Source of the DNA: Halomonas faecis
GTDB taxonomy: Bacteria > Pseudomonadota > Gammaproteobacteria > Pseudomonadales > Halomonadaceae
DNA: 64,000 nt
Assembly (NCBI RefSeq): GCF_010993975.1
Contig: NZ_JAACZO010000022.1
Span: forward strand, 1 to 64,000
Direction: 5' to 3'
Part shown: positions 6,887 through 14,969 of the stretch, one piece after another
How the letters are laid out: every line of letters begins with the position of its first letter
How positions within the stretch are numbered: the first letter of the stretch is position 1
Program-made: the position numbers and the translations under genes
The notes under the pieces: model-generated
The model's database searches: none
Told to the model about the DNA's origin: nothing
What the model saw: only the letters and a program-made list of their open reading frames with translations

Positions 6887-8110
6887 CTTTGAGTTTAGCT
6901 TACTTATTGATTTCTCTAACTCGGATATGGATATAGATATATACTGTCTAGACTTTTTGGCTCCTTTAATGTCTCTGTTTACATCAAAAATTCTCTCTTT
7001 CTGTTTCGCTGATATTGAGGAGTCTAGACACTGCTGAAACAGAAGCTCATCCTCGAAGATTGTTTCGACATATTTAAGCTCCGGAAAAGAAATCATAGCC
7101 TTTACTGGACAGCTTGATATCGTATCGAGTAACCCCTTATCTAAAGTAGTTACACTTGGAATGTAAAAATTGTTACCAGTCTCTTCTGTGAGCAAAGTTT
7201 CAGTGAATCTAAATATAAACAGATCCCATGCGAGGGCACCGATGCGCCTTACCGAGTCATTTTTAGGCGACTTAAGAGAGGCCTCATCAAAAACAGGCGT
7301 AAAGAAACCAACGCTGAATCCAATTACAACTTTCCATGCGAAGTAGATTTCTTTGAAGGGTAATACACCCAGCTCATCCAAACAATAGTCAACAATACTA
7401 TGGAGAGCCCTTTCTATAGTGATATTTGTACTTGCCCAGCACATATAAAAGGTTTTAAGCATAACTGCATAAATTAGGTCTCTTCGATCTATCAAGCCCC
7501 ACATGACTTCACTTGACCTAAAGCTCATCCAAATGGTCTCGGCTTGCTCAATATATGGCTCGAATATATCGCCTTCCGTGTTCGATTTATTAATAGCACC
7601 TCTTAATTTGTGATCAAAGTAAATTGCAGCTGAGACTTTATTAACCGGATGAGGGTTGTTGTCACAAGTAAATTGCCTTAAGTTCTCTAGCATGGCGAAA
7701 GAATAATCGAACCCGCCACCATACACTCTTTCAATCACGATCAAGACATCTTCGACTTTTTCCGCTGTGGTAATATCGACGCCCTTGAAGTACTTTGGAA
7801 GGTCAGACAATAAGTTCGTATCAAGTAATGCTCTTTGCTTAAAGCAAATAACAGATGTTCCCAGTTCCATCTCATTTCTGATTGAATCTGAATACGCCAG
7901 CAATCGATCTTTGGCGAATATACCTGAAATAATATGCTTCAGTGAGTCATCCACCTGCAATGGTGCGCCACTAAAATTTGTAGAGTACAACATTCTTATG
8001 CCGCTAAATACAGGTTCATCTCTATTTATAACATCTTTAAGAGAAGAATTTTGATCAGCGGTTAAAATTGCCTCTTTGACACGGGATATTTTATTTTTTT
8101 CTGTATTCAT
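6881..8110 (-). CDS. Cassette protein of unknown function (409 aa)
   Basis: The longest soluble cassette product. Residues near 95 read RALLDTNLLSDL, a DTN motif like the first strand of PIN-domain ribonucleases. A later helix has AWDLFIFRFTETLL, where a further PIN-type acidic residue could lie. The C-terminus is basic and helical (KGAKKSRQY, then SELEKSISKL). PIN membership is a guess from these fragments; the overall length is much greater than a VapC toxin. No clear ribosome site precedes the ATG. It is AT-rich, unlike the chromosomal genes to the right. Confidence 0.65.
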   Translation of the reverse strand: MNTEKNKISRVKEAILTADQNSSLKDVINRDEPVFSGIRMLYSTNFSGAPLQVDDSLKHIISGIFAKDRLLAYSDSIRNEMELGTSVICFKQRALLDTNLLSDLPKYFKGVDITTAEKVEDVLIVIERVYGGGFDYSFAMLENLRQFTCDNNPHPVNKVSAAIYFDHKLRGAINKSNTEGDIFEPYIEQAETIWMSFRSSEVMWGLIDRRDLIYAVMLKTFYMCWASTNITIERALHSIVDYCLDELGVLPFKEIYFAWKVVIGFSVGFFTPVFDEASLKSPKNDSVRRIGALAWDLFIFRFTETLLTEETGNNFYIPSVTTLDKGLLDTISSCPVKAMISFPELKYVETIFEDELLFQQCLDSSISAKQKERIFDVNRDIKGAKKSRQYISISISELEKSISKLNSKR

Positions 8111-8143
8111 TTAAAGATTACATCTGCCTTCAGATAAGATTAG

Positions 8144-8191
8144 CGCTAACGCCGCCATCACGCGCTTATCGCGTGCATGGCCTTGCTAGCA
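8144..8191 (-). other. attC site of the DUF6602 cassette
   Basis: A short site, plus strand CGCTAACGCCGCCATCACGCG to CGCGTGCATGGCCTTGCTAGCA. The arms CACGCG and CGCGTG pair with a TTAT loop. The outer box reads GCTAGC where GTTAGC is usual, a mild departure from the consensus. Confidence 0.65.
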
Positions 8192-9010
8192 CTATTTTAA
8201 ATACTCGCTTACGGGAAAGAAATTATGAGAAAACCGCATAGCTTCTGATAACTTCATAAGATACATATAACAACCAAGCAAAGTGTTCGATTTTTCTTTC
8301 ATAGTAGACCAGTGAACATTCCCATCCTTGACATAAGGTATATAAAATCCGTCATTTTTAACTAGGTAAAAACCCTTATCCAGTACAGTTATCACGTTAG
8401 GCATAAGATCAATAGATAATTGATTGTGCTTCATGTACTCCCATAGACAACTCCGGAGTTTTTCTTCAGAAGGCCCTTTGAAGGCAGTTATCATGTATGG
8501 TGTGAGCCTCTGTGTAGGATTAAGACCTGACTTCTCAAATAAAATATCAGGTGTGTTTTCTGGTAATTTATTGTAAGCAAGGTACTGTTTATCCATACCT
8601 ATCGGATTAATCCGATCTAGGCGCTTTAATTTAACACATGCGTCTAAGGACATCTTTAATGCTGACTTACCGCCGTCTAGCATTGAGCCAGTCTGCAATT
8701 TTGACTTACACTCAATGACAGCGAGCACATTATCGACGGGAAGCAAGTCGATATTCGATGCGATGTTTAACTTCATCGAGCTGGCAGCATGTATGATGAT
8801 ATCAAGTTGACCACTTCTATTATCGGATGAATCAAATACCTCTCCGCTGGTAAAATCTAAAAAGCTAGGAAGGTTTGACTCTAGGAAGTGCTTTATAATA
8901 AGTTCTCTAGAGGTGCCTAAATTGCCGGAATGTCCTGATATTGAGGTTAGATCATAGTAACTCTTCAGTGTCGACTGAATATTGTTCAGGTGTTTTTGAA
9001 TTATCTTCAT
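8192..9010 (-). CDS. DUF6602-type protein with PD-(D/E)XK nuclease core
   Basis: 272 residues from the ATG at 9010, which has AAGGAA upstream; an earlier frame start lies inside the neighbouring attC. Residues 26-60 (HSGNLGTSRELIIKHFLES) and the pair GQLDIII (Asp70) with AVIECKS (Glu100-x-Lys102) match the DUF6602 pattern, which has a restriction-endonuclease fold. Such proteins often occur alone in accessory regions, and several are suspected defence nucleases. Cleavage target unknown. Confidence 0.75.
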   Translation of the reverse strand: MKIIQKHLNNIQSTLKSYYDLTSISGHSGNLGTSRELIIKHFLESNLPSFLDFTSGEVFDSSDNRSGQLDIIIHAASSMKLNIASNIDLLPVDNVLAVIECKSKLQTGSMLDGGKSALKMSLDACVKLKRLDRINPIGMDKQYLAYNKLPENTPDILFEKSGLNPTQRLTPYMITAFKGPSEEKLRSCLWEYMKHNQLSIDLMPNVITVLDKGFYLVKNDGFYIPYVKDGNVHWSTMKEKSNTLLGCYMYLMKLSEAMRFSHNFFPVSEYLK

Positions 9011-9022
9011 ATGTTTCCTTGT

Positions 9023-9065
9023 AGCGCTAGCGGAAATGCAATCCGGCAATAGCGCTTTGTTAGCT
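9023..9065 (-). other. attC site of the K+ channel cassette
   Basis: Plus strand from AGCGCTAGCGGAAATGC to CAATAGCGCTTTGTTAGCT. At about 43 bases it is the shortest site here; outer arms AGCGCTA and TAGCGCT are perfect complements. The crossover box is GCTAGC in place of GTTAGC, as in the neighbouring site. Confidence 0.65.
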
Positions 9066-9067
9066 TA

Positions 9068-10246
9068 TTAATCGATATAACGCCGAACAAGACTCACCAA
9101 AAAACTGCTTGACAATATAACTCCAACTATTCCCTCTGCGACAGCAAAAAATCTAGATTGAGCAATGGGGGAAATATCCCCATAGCCAATCGTAGTAAAT
9201 GATATACCAGAGAAATAGAGCGCCTCCCAATAACCAAGTCCACGCTGAACAGTATCTCCATCCGGCCCAGGCGCATTAAAATACGAACCAGGAATAACAT
9301 AAAATAGAGAAAATACGATAATCGAGGCAGCAATAATGGCGAGAATTCTCCACGGAATAATCAGGCCGCCAAAAACCCTAAAGACAAATCGTTTAAATTG
9401 ATTATCAATTGATGAGAGACTTTCGAGGTACTTTAACCTAGCTCGCTCTTTACTACTCATGTGATAATCTGAATTTTTGATAAGAAAGTTAAAGGTATCG
9501 TTAGACCTTTTTAACCTTTCTTTCTTTGCTTCTCTGTCAAAGTCTATATGTTTTGAAAAATCAAGAAAAGAATGATTGCTTTTGATTGAATTTAACCACT
9601 TATCCGTTTTAACTGCTTTCTGAGCAAATACGTTCACTTGGCCGTAGGGAAAAACAATATCTTTTATGCTATTCCCTGAAATATCAACTGTTCCAAAATA
9701 ATTGAAGCATGAGGAAAGCGTACTTACAAAACAGTCACCAATAGCTAAATAGGATATATCTGACGAGGAAATTGACAGCAAACCTATCTCATTATTTACA
9801 ACTTTCAATTCAGGAGAATTTGTTTTCGTTAGGTTAATGTCGGTGATAGAGCTTGCGCCAGCGATAACAAGCCCACCACCAAGGGCGACATAGTCCATGA
9901 AGATGCCTAAAGAATGCTCCTCTTTATTTCTGATGCACAGCTCGCCTGTAAATATACAGTCTTTAATACTAATTTTAGATGAGTTAGATATTTCAATCCT
10001 TTCCATATCAAAAATCGTTCTATCGTATTCAAAACTCAAACAGTAAACACGATCTTCAGAATCCCCCCTGATCAAGTCAGAGCTTTTTAATATCTTAAAA
10101 GGAACGTTATTTGTAGTCTCGTAGTTTTCATCAATATATCTTCTTAACTGCTTTTCTGTACGTATATTCAGTTCATCAAGTAGGGATCTCAATGTTTCCA
10201 TACTAACTCCAGAGAAAGCTAACAGCGTATTGTATAGAACGCTCAT
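9068..10246 (-). CDS. Two-helix K+ channel with a large N-terminal cytosolic domain
   Basis: 392 residues from the ATG at 10246; an in-frame TTG start at 10279 would begin across the candidate attI core. The C-terminal 90 residues form a minimal ion channel: one span (WRILAIIAASIIVF region), a pore loop with the selectivity filter TIGYGD (352-357), and a final span. The first 220 residues are rich in short repeated strands (IEISNSSKISIKD, DINLTK, SISSSDISYLAIGD), suggesting a beta-helix or pentapeptide-like sensor. As the first cassette it is closest to the promoter. It should control K+ or membrane potential in response to an unknown signal. Confidence 0.85.
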   Translation of the reverse strand: MSVLYNTLLAFSGVSMETLRSLLDELNIRTEKQLRRYIDENYETTNNVPFKILKSSDLIRGDSEDRVYCLSFEYDRTIFDMERIEISNSSKISIKDCIFTGELCIRNKEEHSLGIFMDYVALGGGLVIAGASSITDINLTKTNSPELKVVNNEIGLLSISSSDISYLAIGDCFVSTLSSCFNYFGTVDISGNSIKDIVFPYGQVNVFAQKAVKTDKWLNSIKSNHSFLDFSKHIDFDREAKKERLKRSNDTFNFLIKNSDYHMSSKERARLKYLESLSSIDNQFKRFVFRVFGGLIIPWRILAIIAASIIVFSLFYVIPGSYFNAPGPDGDTVQRGLGYWEALYFSGISFTTIGYGDISPIAQSRFFAVAEGIVGVILSSSFLVSLVRRYID

Positions 10247-10270
10247 TTTTCCACTTGAACGTGCCAACGC

Positions 10271-10277
10271 GTTCAAC
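10271..10277 (-). other. Candidate attI core site of the integron platform
   Basis: The minus strand reads GTTGAAC, fitting GTTRRRY, at the junction between the first cassette and the platform and about 157 bases from the integrase start. This is where new cassettes would enter. The flanking integrase-binding repeats of attI could not be defined by eye. Confidence 0.55.
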
Positions 10278-10362
10278 AATCTTATCTAGCCCGCCCATTC
10301 TTCGTAACCCCTTGATATTCTTGGAAGCTAAGAATACATCGGCAACCTATGCAGAATTCGCG

Positions 10363-10391
10363 TGGTTGCGCGTTTTGCTGGAACCTATAAT
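10363..10391 (+). promoter_or_regulatory. Candidate promoter of the integrase gene
   Basis: A perfect -10 box TATAAT at 10386-10391, with a weak -35 (TGGTTG at 10363) 17 bases upstream. The LexA-type box begins at the last base of the -10, so repressor binding would block the promoter. Confidence 0.55.
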
Positions 10392-10414
10392 ACTGTATAA
10401 ATATACATAGACAA
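10387..10414 (-). promoter_or_regulatory. Candidate cassette promoter (Pc) reading into the array
   Basis: On the minus strand TTGTCT (10409-10414) and TATTAT (10387-10392) are separated by 16 bases, matching sigma-70 boxes at 4/6 and 5/6. It points leftward into the first cassette and overlaps the LexA-type box almost completely. Confidence 0.45.
10391..10410. promoter_or_regulatory. LexA-type SOS box between integrase and cassettes
   Basis: TACTGTATAAATATACATAG agrees with the 20-base gammaproteobacterial LexA consensus at 16 positions, including CTGTATA and ATATACA. LexA control of integron integrases is well established. Here the box covers the divergent cassette promoter candidate as well. 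Confidence 0.7.
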
Positions 10415-10433
10415 GGAACGCAAGGAGCAGCGT

Positions 10434-11116
10434 ATGGACGCGCACAGCCGCCCTCCAAAGCTCATGGATCGCGTGAAGGCCATCATGCGAGTGAAACGCT
10501 ACAGCCCTCGCACCGTGAAGACCTACTGCTACTGGATACGCTACTTCATTCGTTTCAATGGTGTGCGTCATCCCGCCAGCATGGGTGGCCCCGAAGTGAA
10601 GGCTTTCCTGGAACACCTCGCTGTGGATCGACGTGTGGCCTCGGCCACGCAGAACCAGGCGCTGAATGCTGTCGTCTTCCTCTATCGCCATGTGCTCGAT
10701 CAGCCTCTCGGAGATATCGGTGATTTCGCGCACGCCAGACAACCGCGTCGGTTGCCGGTGGTTCTGAGCCATGAACAAGCGACATCCGTGTTGAATCAAC
10801 TCTCCGGCTCCATGCATTTGATGGCGAGCTTGATGTATGGCTCGGGATTGCGGGTACTCGAAACCTGCCGCCTGCGTGTACGCGATATCGATTTCGACCG
10901 CCAGGTACTGACGATAAGAGCCGGCAAGGGCGACAAGGGCAGAACCACCCTGCTCCCTGCGACCTGTATCCCCGCCTTACAACATCAAATCTCTACGGCC
11001 AAACGGATATCAGGACGGTACAGGAGCTGTTGGGCCACAAGAGTGTCGAAACGACGCAGATCTACACCCACGTGCTGGGCAAAGGCTTTGCCGGCGTACG
11101 CAGCCCGCTGGGCTGA
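10434..11116 (+). pseudogene. intI: Integron integrase IntI, inactivated by internal deletion and frameshift
   Basis: The N-terminal 190 residues match integron tyrosine recombinases: RYSPRTVKTYCYWIRYFIRF, GVRHPASMG, then the box I region [25 protein letters not shown] with the catalytic Arg. After [13 protein letters not shown] the frame is lost near 11003. The correct C-terminus resumes one frame over at 11006 as [20 protein letters not shown], with the nucleophile Tyr, and stops at 11116. By comparison with IntI1 about 90 residues are missing, including the integron-specific insertion and the HxxRH box. The enzyme cannot be active. An open frame continues out of register to 11288, but that tail is not homologous. 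Confidence 0.9.
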
Positions 11117-11314
11117 GGCTCGGGGGCATTCGGGCACGCTACCGCCCCTACCTGGGCATGCTGCGATGACCCGTTGCCATCCATGCGGTAGTCCCTGCGT
11201 ACTTGGTCACTCTAGCCATCTTCAGCGGCCTTTGCCGTACCGTAACCAGCCGTTACACCGAGGGCAACGCCCACGAAAGCATGAGTGAGGCTCAGGAATC
11301 GCGCGGGGTTGCTG

Positions 11315-11959
11315 TTAGCTGGCTTCGCCCAGCATGCCGTCCAGCTCGCTTTCGTCAACGCCGAGCATCTGCAGGATGTTGCGCTGGGCGGCATCGAGAA
11401 TGCGTTGCCGCTCCTGCTCGCCGGGCAGGCTTTTGGCGATGGCCACGGCGCCCACCAGCGAGGCGAGAATGACGCGGGCTTTGTCGGCGATGACCTCGCG
11501 GTCGGGTTCGAAGGGGAGTTTCTTCAGGCGGCTCAGGGCGATGAGCCGGGTTTCGAGCATCTTCTTCATGCGCAGGTAAGAGGCTTCGAACAGCGTGCGG
11601 ATTTCGGCGTTCTCGTTGCCGATCTCGTTGAACAGTACCGTCTCCGGCCCCGGCTTGTGCTTGCGTTCCAATTCCTGGAGGTTCCAGCAATTGGAAACCA
11701 GCTCCGTCAGGTGCTTCACCGAGAGCGGCCCCTTGACCAGCCGGGCCGCACGGCTGCTTTCCAGGGTTTCCCGCACCGAGGCATGGTAGAGCGCTTCCTT
11801 CGAGGAGAAGTGCGCATAGAAGGCGCCGTGGGTCATCTTGGCCAGCTTCATGATCTGGCCGATGGAGACCTTCTCGAACCCCTTGCGGCTGAACAGTTCG
11901 ATGGCCGACTTGAGAATGCGCTCTCGCGATTTGGCCTTGCGGTTCGTCGAGTAGGGCAT
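11315..11959 (-). CDS. TetR/AcrR-family repressor
   Basis: 214 residues. The N-terminal TetR helix-turn-helix is clear: ERILKSAIELFSRKGFEKVS, then IGQIMKLAKMTHGAFYAHFSSKEAL. The C-terminal ligand-binding region is helical and family-typical in length. It is divergent from the FabF-type synthase gene, with a 15-base inverted repeat between them that could be its operator. It probably represses that gene, itself or both in response to a fatty-acid-like or toxic ligand; the ligand is not evident. Confidence 0.9.
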   Translation of the reverse strand: MPYSTNRKAKSRERILKSAIELFSRKGFEKVSIGQIMKLAKMTHGAFYAHFSSKEALYHASVRETLESSRAARLVKGPLSVKHLTELVSNCWNLQELERKHKPGPETVLFNEIGNENAEIRTLFEASYLRMKKMLETRLIALSRLKKLPFEPDREVIADKARVILASLVGAVAIAKSLPGEQERQRILDAAQRNILQMLGVDESELDGMLGEAS

Positions 11960-11988
11960 GGCGATCTCACTCCCACGCTGAATATTAT

Positions 11989-12003
11989 CTTGATCATATC
12001 AAG
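11989..12003. promoter_or_regulatory. Inverted repeat, candidate TetR operator
   Basis: CTTGAT-CAT-ATCAAG is a perfect 6+6 inverted repeat in the 89-base gap between the divergent tetR-like and fabF-like genes. Position and symmetry fit a TetR-family operator. Confidence 0.5.
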
Positions 12004-12048
12004 CCGGCTGCTAGCGTGGCACAAACCCAAGCCGTTCAGGAAATCACC

Positions 12049-13314
12049 ATGCAATCACCGCTCGTCATCACCGGCATGGGCATGATCAGCCCGCTTGGTT
12101 GCGGCGTTCATGCCGGCTGGGATCGCCTTCTGGCCGGCCGCTCCGGCATTACCTCCATTACCCGCTTCGATACCGGCGAGCTGCCGATCAAGGTGGCGGG
12201 GGCGGTGCCGGATATCGAGAGCGACCCGGAAGCCGGCCTCGACCCGGATCGTGTGCTCGATGCCAAGGAGCGTCGCAAGCTGGAGCTGTTCAGTCTCTAC
12301 GCCATGGCCGCGGCGCAAGAGGCGCTGACCCAGGCCAACTGGTTCCCCTCGAACGATGCGGAACGAGAGGCCACCGCCACCATCGTGGGTTCCGGCATCG
12401 GCGGCTTTCCTACCATCACCCAGGCGCAGAACACCCTGTCGACGCGTGGCCACCGACGGCTCTCCCCTTTCACCGTGCCAGCCTTCCTGGCCAACCTGGC
12501 GGCGGGCAATGTGTCGATTCGCTATGGCTTCCGGGGGCCGCTGGGTTGCCCGGTAACGGCTTGTGCGGCGGGCGTGCAGGCCATCGGCGATGGCATGCGC
12601 CTGATCCGCAGCGGCGAGGCCGAGGTGGCTCTGGTGGGTGGTGCCGAGGCTTGTATCGACCCGCTCTCGCTGGCCAGCTTCAACGCCATGAAGGCACTCT
12701 CCACCGAGCAGAATGACCCCACCAAGGCGTCGCGCCCGTTCGATCAGGCACGCAACGGCTTCGTGATGGGAGAGGGCGCGGGGCTGATGGTGATCGAAAC
12801 CCTGGCCCACGCCGAGGCACGCGGGGCAACGCCGCTGGCCATCCTCAGCGGCTACGGCACCAGCGCGGATGCGCACCACATCACCGCCGGCCCGGAGGAC
12901 GGCGCCGGCGCTGCGGCGGCCATTCGCGCGGCACTGCGGATGGCGAGACTGGCTCCCGAGGCCATCGATCACATCAACGCTCACGCCACCTCGACCCCTG
13001 TCGGCGACCGGGCCGAGATCGCGTCCCTGCGCAATGCCTTCGGCGACGCCCTTGCCGGCATCCCGATCTCCGCCACCAAATCGGCCACCGGCCATCTGCT
13101 CGGTGCCGCCGGCGGTGTGGAGAGCATCTTCTCCGCCCTTTCGACGATGCACGACCGCCTGCCCCCAACCTTGAATCTGGAAAATGCCGACGAGGATCTG
13201 AGCGATCTGGATTTCGTTTCGGGCTCGGCACGCGAGCACCGCAGCCAGCACGTGCTGTGCAACGGGTTCGGCTTCGGCGGGGTGAATGCGGCGCTGATCG
13301 TCAGCAAGGTGTAG
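12049..13314 (+). CDS. Beta-ketoacyl-ACP synthase II-type enzyme (FabF-like)
   Basis: 421 residues from the ATG at 12049, with AGGAA upstream; an earlier GTG at 12016 is less likely. It catalyses decarboxylative condensation of malonyl-ACP with acyl-ACP. The Cys-His-His triad is present: Cys172 in VTACAAGVQ, His312 in INAHATST and His349 in KSATGHLLGAAG. The usual NAHGTST reads NAHATST here. It stands alone, without fabG, acpP or fabD, and is divergent from a TetR regulator, so it is probably an accessory synthase and not the main fabF. Confidence 0.9.
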   Translation: MQSPLVITGMGMISPLGCGVHAGWDRLLAGRSGITSITRFDTGELPIKVAGAVPDIESDPEAGLDPDRVLDAKERRKLELFSLYAMAAAQEALTQANWFPSNDAEREATATIVGSGIGGFPTITQAQNTLSTRGHRRLSPFTVPAFLANLAAGNVSIRYGFRGPLGCPVTACAAGVQAIGDGMRLIRSGEAEVALVGGAEACIDPLSLASFNAMKALSTEQNDPTKASRPFDQARNGFVMGEGAGLMVIETLAHAEARGATPLAILSGYGTSADAHHITAGPEDGAGAAAAIRAALRMARLAPEAIDHINAHATSTPVGDRAEIASLRNAFGDALAGIPISATKSATGHLLGAAGGVESIFSALSTMHDRLPPTLNLENADEDLSDLDFVSGSAREHRSQHVLCNGFGFGGVNAALIVSKV

Positions 13315-13344
13315 GTGAGCTCCTCGGATCGATTGCACCCATTG

Positions 13345-14283
13345 TCACTCCGCAACGATACGATCCCGCCCGTCCTGCTTCGCACGGTAGAGATGCCGGT
13401 CCGCTTTCTCGATCAGGCTGGACGGGCCACCACCATCCGCCGCAAATGCGGTGGCCACGCCCATGCTGACGGTGACGAGGTGGGAAACCTCGGAGGCGCG
13501 ATGGGGAAGGGCCGCATCGTTGATGGCGGCCTGGCAGCGCTCTGCTACCTGCCGAGCGGCTTTAAGATCGGTTTCCGGCAAGACGAGCACGAACTCCTCA
13601 CCGCCGAATCGCGCCAGCAGATCGCGCGGCCGCACGATCGACGACCCGAGAATCTGCGCAACACGTCGTAGACAGTCGTCGCCAGCCAGATGACCGTAGT
13701 GGTCGTTGTACTGCTTGAAGCTGTCGATATCGAGCATGATGACCGAAAGGGGTTCACCGCTGCGTCGAGCGCTCGCCCACTCTGCCTCCAGCACGGAATC
13801 GAGCAGCCGGCGGTTGGCGACACCGGTGAGGCCATCCTGGTACGAAAGCTCCTCGAGCTCGCGTTGCAGCTGCAGCAACGTCTCTTCGTTCTTCTTGCGC
13901 TCGCTGATGTCGAACATGAAGCCGATCAGCGCTTCGACTTCGCCGTTCTCGTTGCGTACCACGTGCACGACGTCACGAATCCATACGTAGCTACCATCCG
14001 CCTTCAGCGCACGGTAGTCCGCCTCGTGGTCGATACCCGACTTCGACTGCGCGACGCAAAAGCCGAAGACCCGGTCGCGGTCTTCCGGATGCATGCGCTC
14101 CACCCAGTCGTCGATGCTGACCCAACTGCCCCGAGGCCAACCCAGCAGGCGCTCGATCTGTGGTCCGATATAGGCGAAACGCAACGTTCCCCAGTCGATT
14201 TTCCAGGGGATGGCCTGGGTAGACTCCAGCAGCGTCTTGTACACGGCATTGCCAAGGTTCATGTCCGCGGGAACGTCACTCAT
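13345..14283 (-). CDS. PAS-GGDEF diguanylate cyclase
   Basis: 312 residues from the ATG at 14283; the open frame extends upstream to 14478 but family homology does not. A PAS3-type domain (about 20-140, with GWPRGSWVSIDDWVERMHPED and a PAC-like ending) precedes a GGDEF domain. The active site RFGGEEF is intact, and the RxxD inhibitory site (RPRD) lies five residues upstream, so product feedback is expected. No membrane span is seen, so it is a cytosolic sensor making c-di-GMP. It is convergent with the fabF-like gene. The 290 bases upstream (14284-14573) hold no gene I can support. Confidence 0.92.
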   Translation of the reverse strand: MSDVPADMNLGNAVYKTLLESTQAIPWKIDWGTLRFAYIGPQIERLLGWPRGSWVSIDDWVERMHPEDRDRVFGFCVAQSKSGIDHEADYRALKADGSYVWIRDVVHVVRNENGEVEALIGFMFDISERKKNEETLLQLQRELEELSYQDGLTGVANRRLLDSVLEAEWASARRSGEPLSVIMLDIDSFKQYNDHYGHLAGDDCLRRVAQILGSSIVRPRDLLARFGGEEFVLVLPETDLKAARQVAERCQAAINDAALPHRASEVSHLVTVSMGVATAFAADGGGPSSLIEKADRHLYRAKQDGRDRIVAE

Positions 14284-14573
14284 GAATGCATGGCCTCGGA
14301 AAAAGCTGACATCGCAGCGAAGGATGGTCGAGATCGCAAATAGTGAAGAGGAATGATGCTCAGACACCACTCCTCGGTCTGCACTATAGCCCGTACGGCT
14401 GCGGAGGGGAGCATCGAAAGCCGGCGACACGGGGCACACCGACTCAAAAGAACACGGATTCCGCATCGTGGGAGCCATCGGGTCGCTCAGTCAACCGCCG
14501 CTAAAGGCGCCATCTGCTCGGCGTATGCCTTCACGAAGGCCGGGCGAGCCATGGCGAACGCATGTCGAGGCGA

Positions 14574-14939
14574 CTAAACCCAGACGTCGTTCTCGGCCTC
14601 GAGGTCGCCACCTTCGTCCCCCGTGTTGACGACGCCTCGCGGCTCGATGAGAAGCACATGGCATTCCGAGTCGGCAAACGGCTTATGCTCCACGCCTCTC
14701 GGGACCACATACATCTCTCCTTCGGAGAGTCGCACCGTTCCCTCCCGAAACTCGATCCCCATGGAACCGCTGATCACCAGAAACACTTCGTCCGTCTCTT
14801 GATGATCGTGCCATATGAACTCGCCTTCGAACTTGGCTACCTTGAACTGGTAGTCGTTCATCTCCGCGACCACGCGAGGTGACCAGAATTCGGAAACCTT
14901 GGCGAACTTCTCCGCTAGATTGACGACGCCTGACGGCAT
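14574..14939 (-). CDS. Single-domain cupin protein
   Basis: 121 residues forming one cupin barrel. Motif 1 is [18 protein letters not shown] with His, His and Glu ligands; motif 2 is [17 protein letters not shown] with the final His. This metal site occurs in small dioxygenase-, isomerase- or binding-type cupins. The acidic tail ([10 protein letters not shown]) is typical of halophile proteins. It is followed 31 bases upstream by a GFA-family gene on the same strand. No specific substrate can be named. Confidence 0.85.
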   Translation of the reverse strand: MPSGVVNLAEKFAKVSEFWSPRVVAEMNDYQFKVAKFEGEFIWHDHQETDEVFLVISGSMGIEFREGTVRLSEGEMYVVPRGVEHKPFADSECHVLLIEPRGVVNTGDEGGDLEAENDVWV

Positions 14940-14969
14940 AAGATTTCCCTCCTCGAACTCGTGCCAACG

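Noticed and set aside
1467..9065. attC palindromes as a CRISPR-like array
   Set aside because: The repeats differ in sequence and length, are spaced by whole genes, and have the GTT/AAC boxes and polarity of integron sites; no cas genes are present.
11006..11288. Long open frame continuing the integrase to 11288 (284 residues)
   Set aside because: After about 11003 the frame is out of register; true integrase residues continue one frame over and stop at 11116. The remaining codons have no homology.
11285..12085. 266-residue open frame on the plus strand opposite the TetR gene
   Set aside because: It is antisense to a clear TetR-family gene and its translation has only the low-complexity look of a GC-rich shadow frame.
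12055..13338. 427-residue open frame antisense to the FabF-like gene
   Set aside because: The plus strand has the complete KAS catalytic triad; the antisense frame is a codon-bias shadow.
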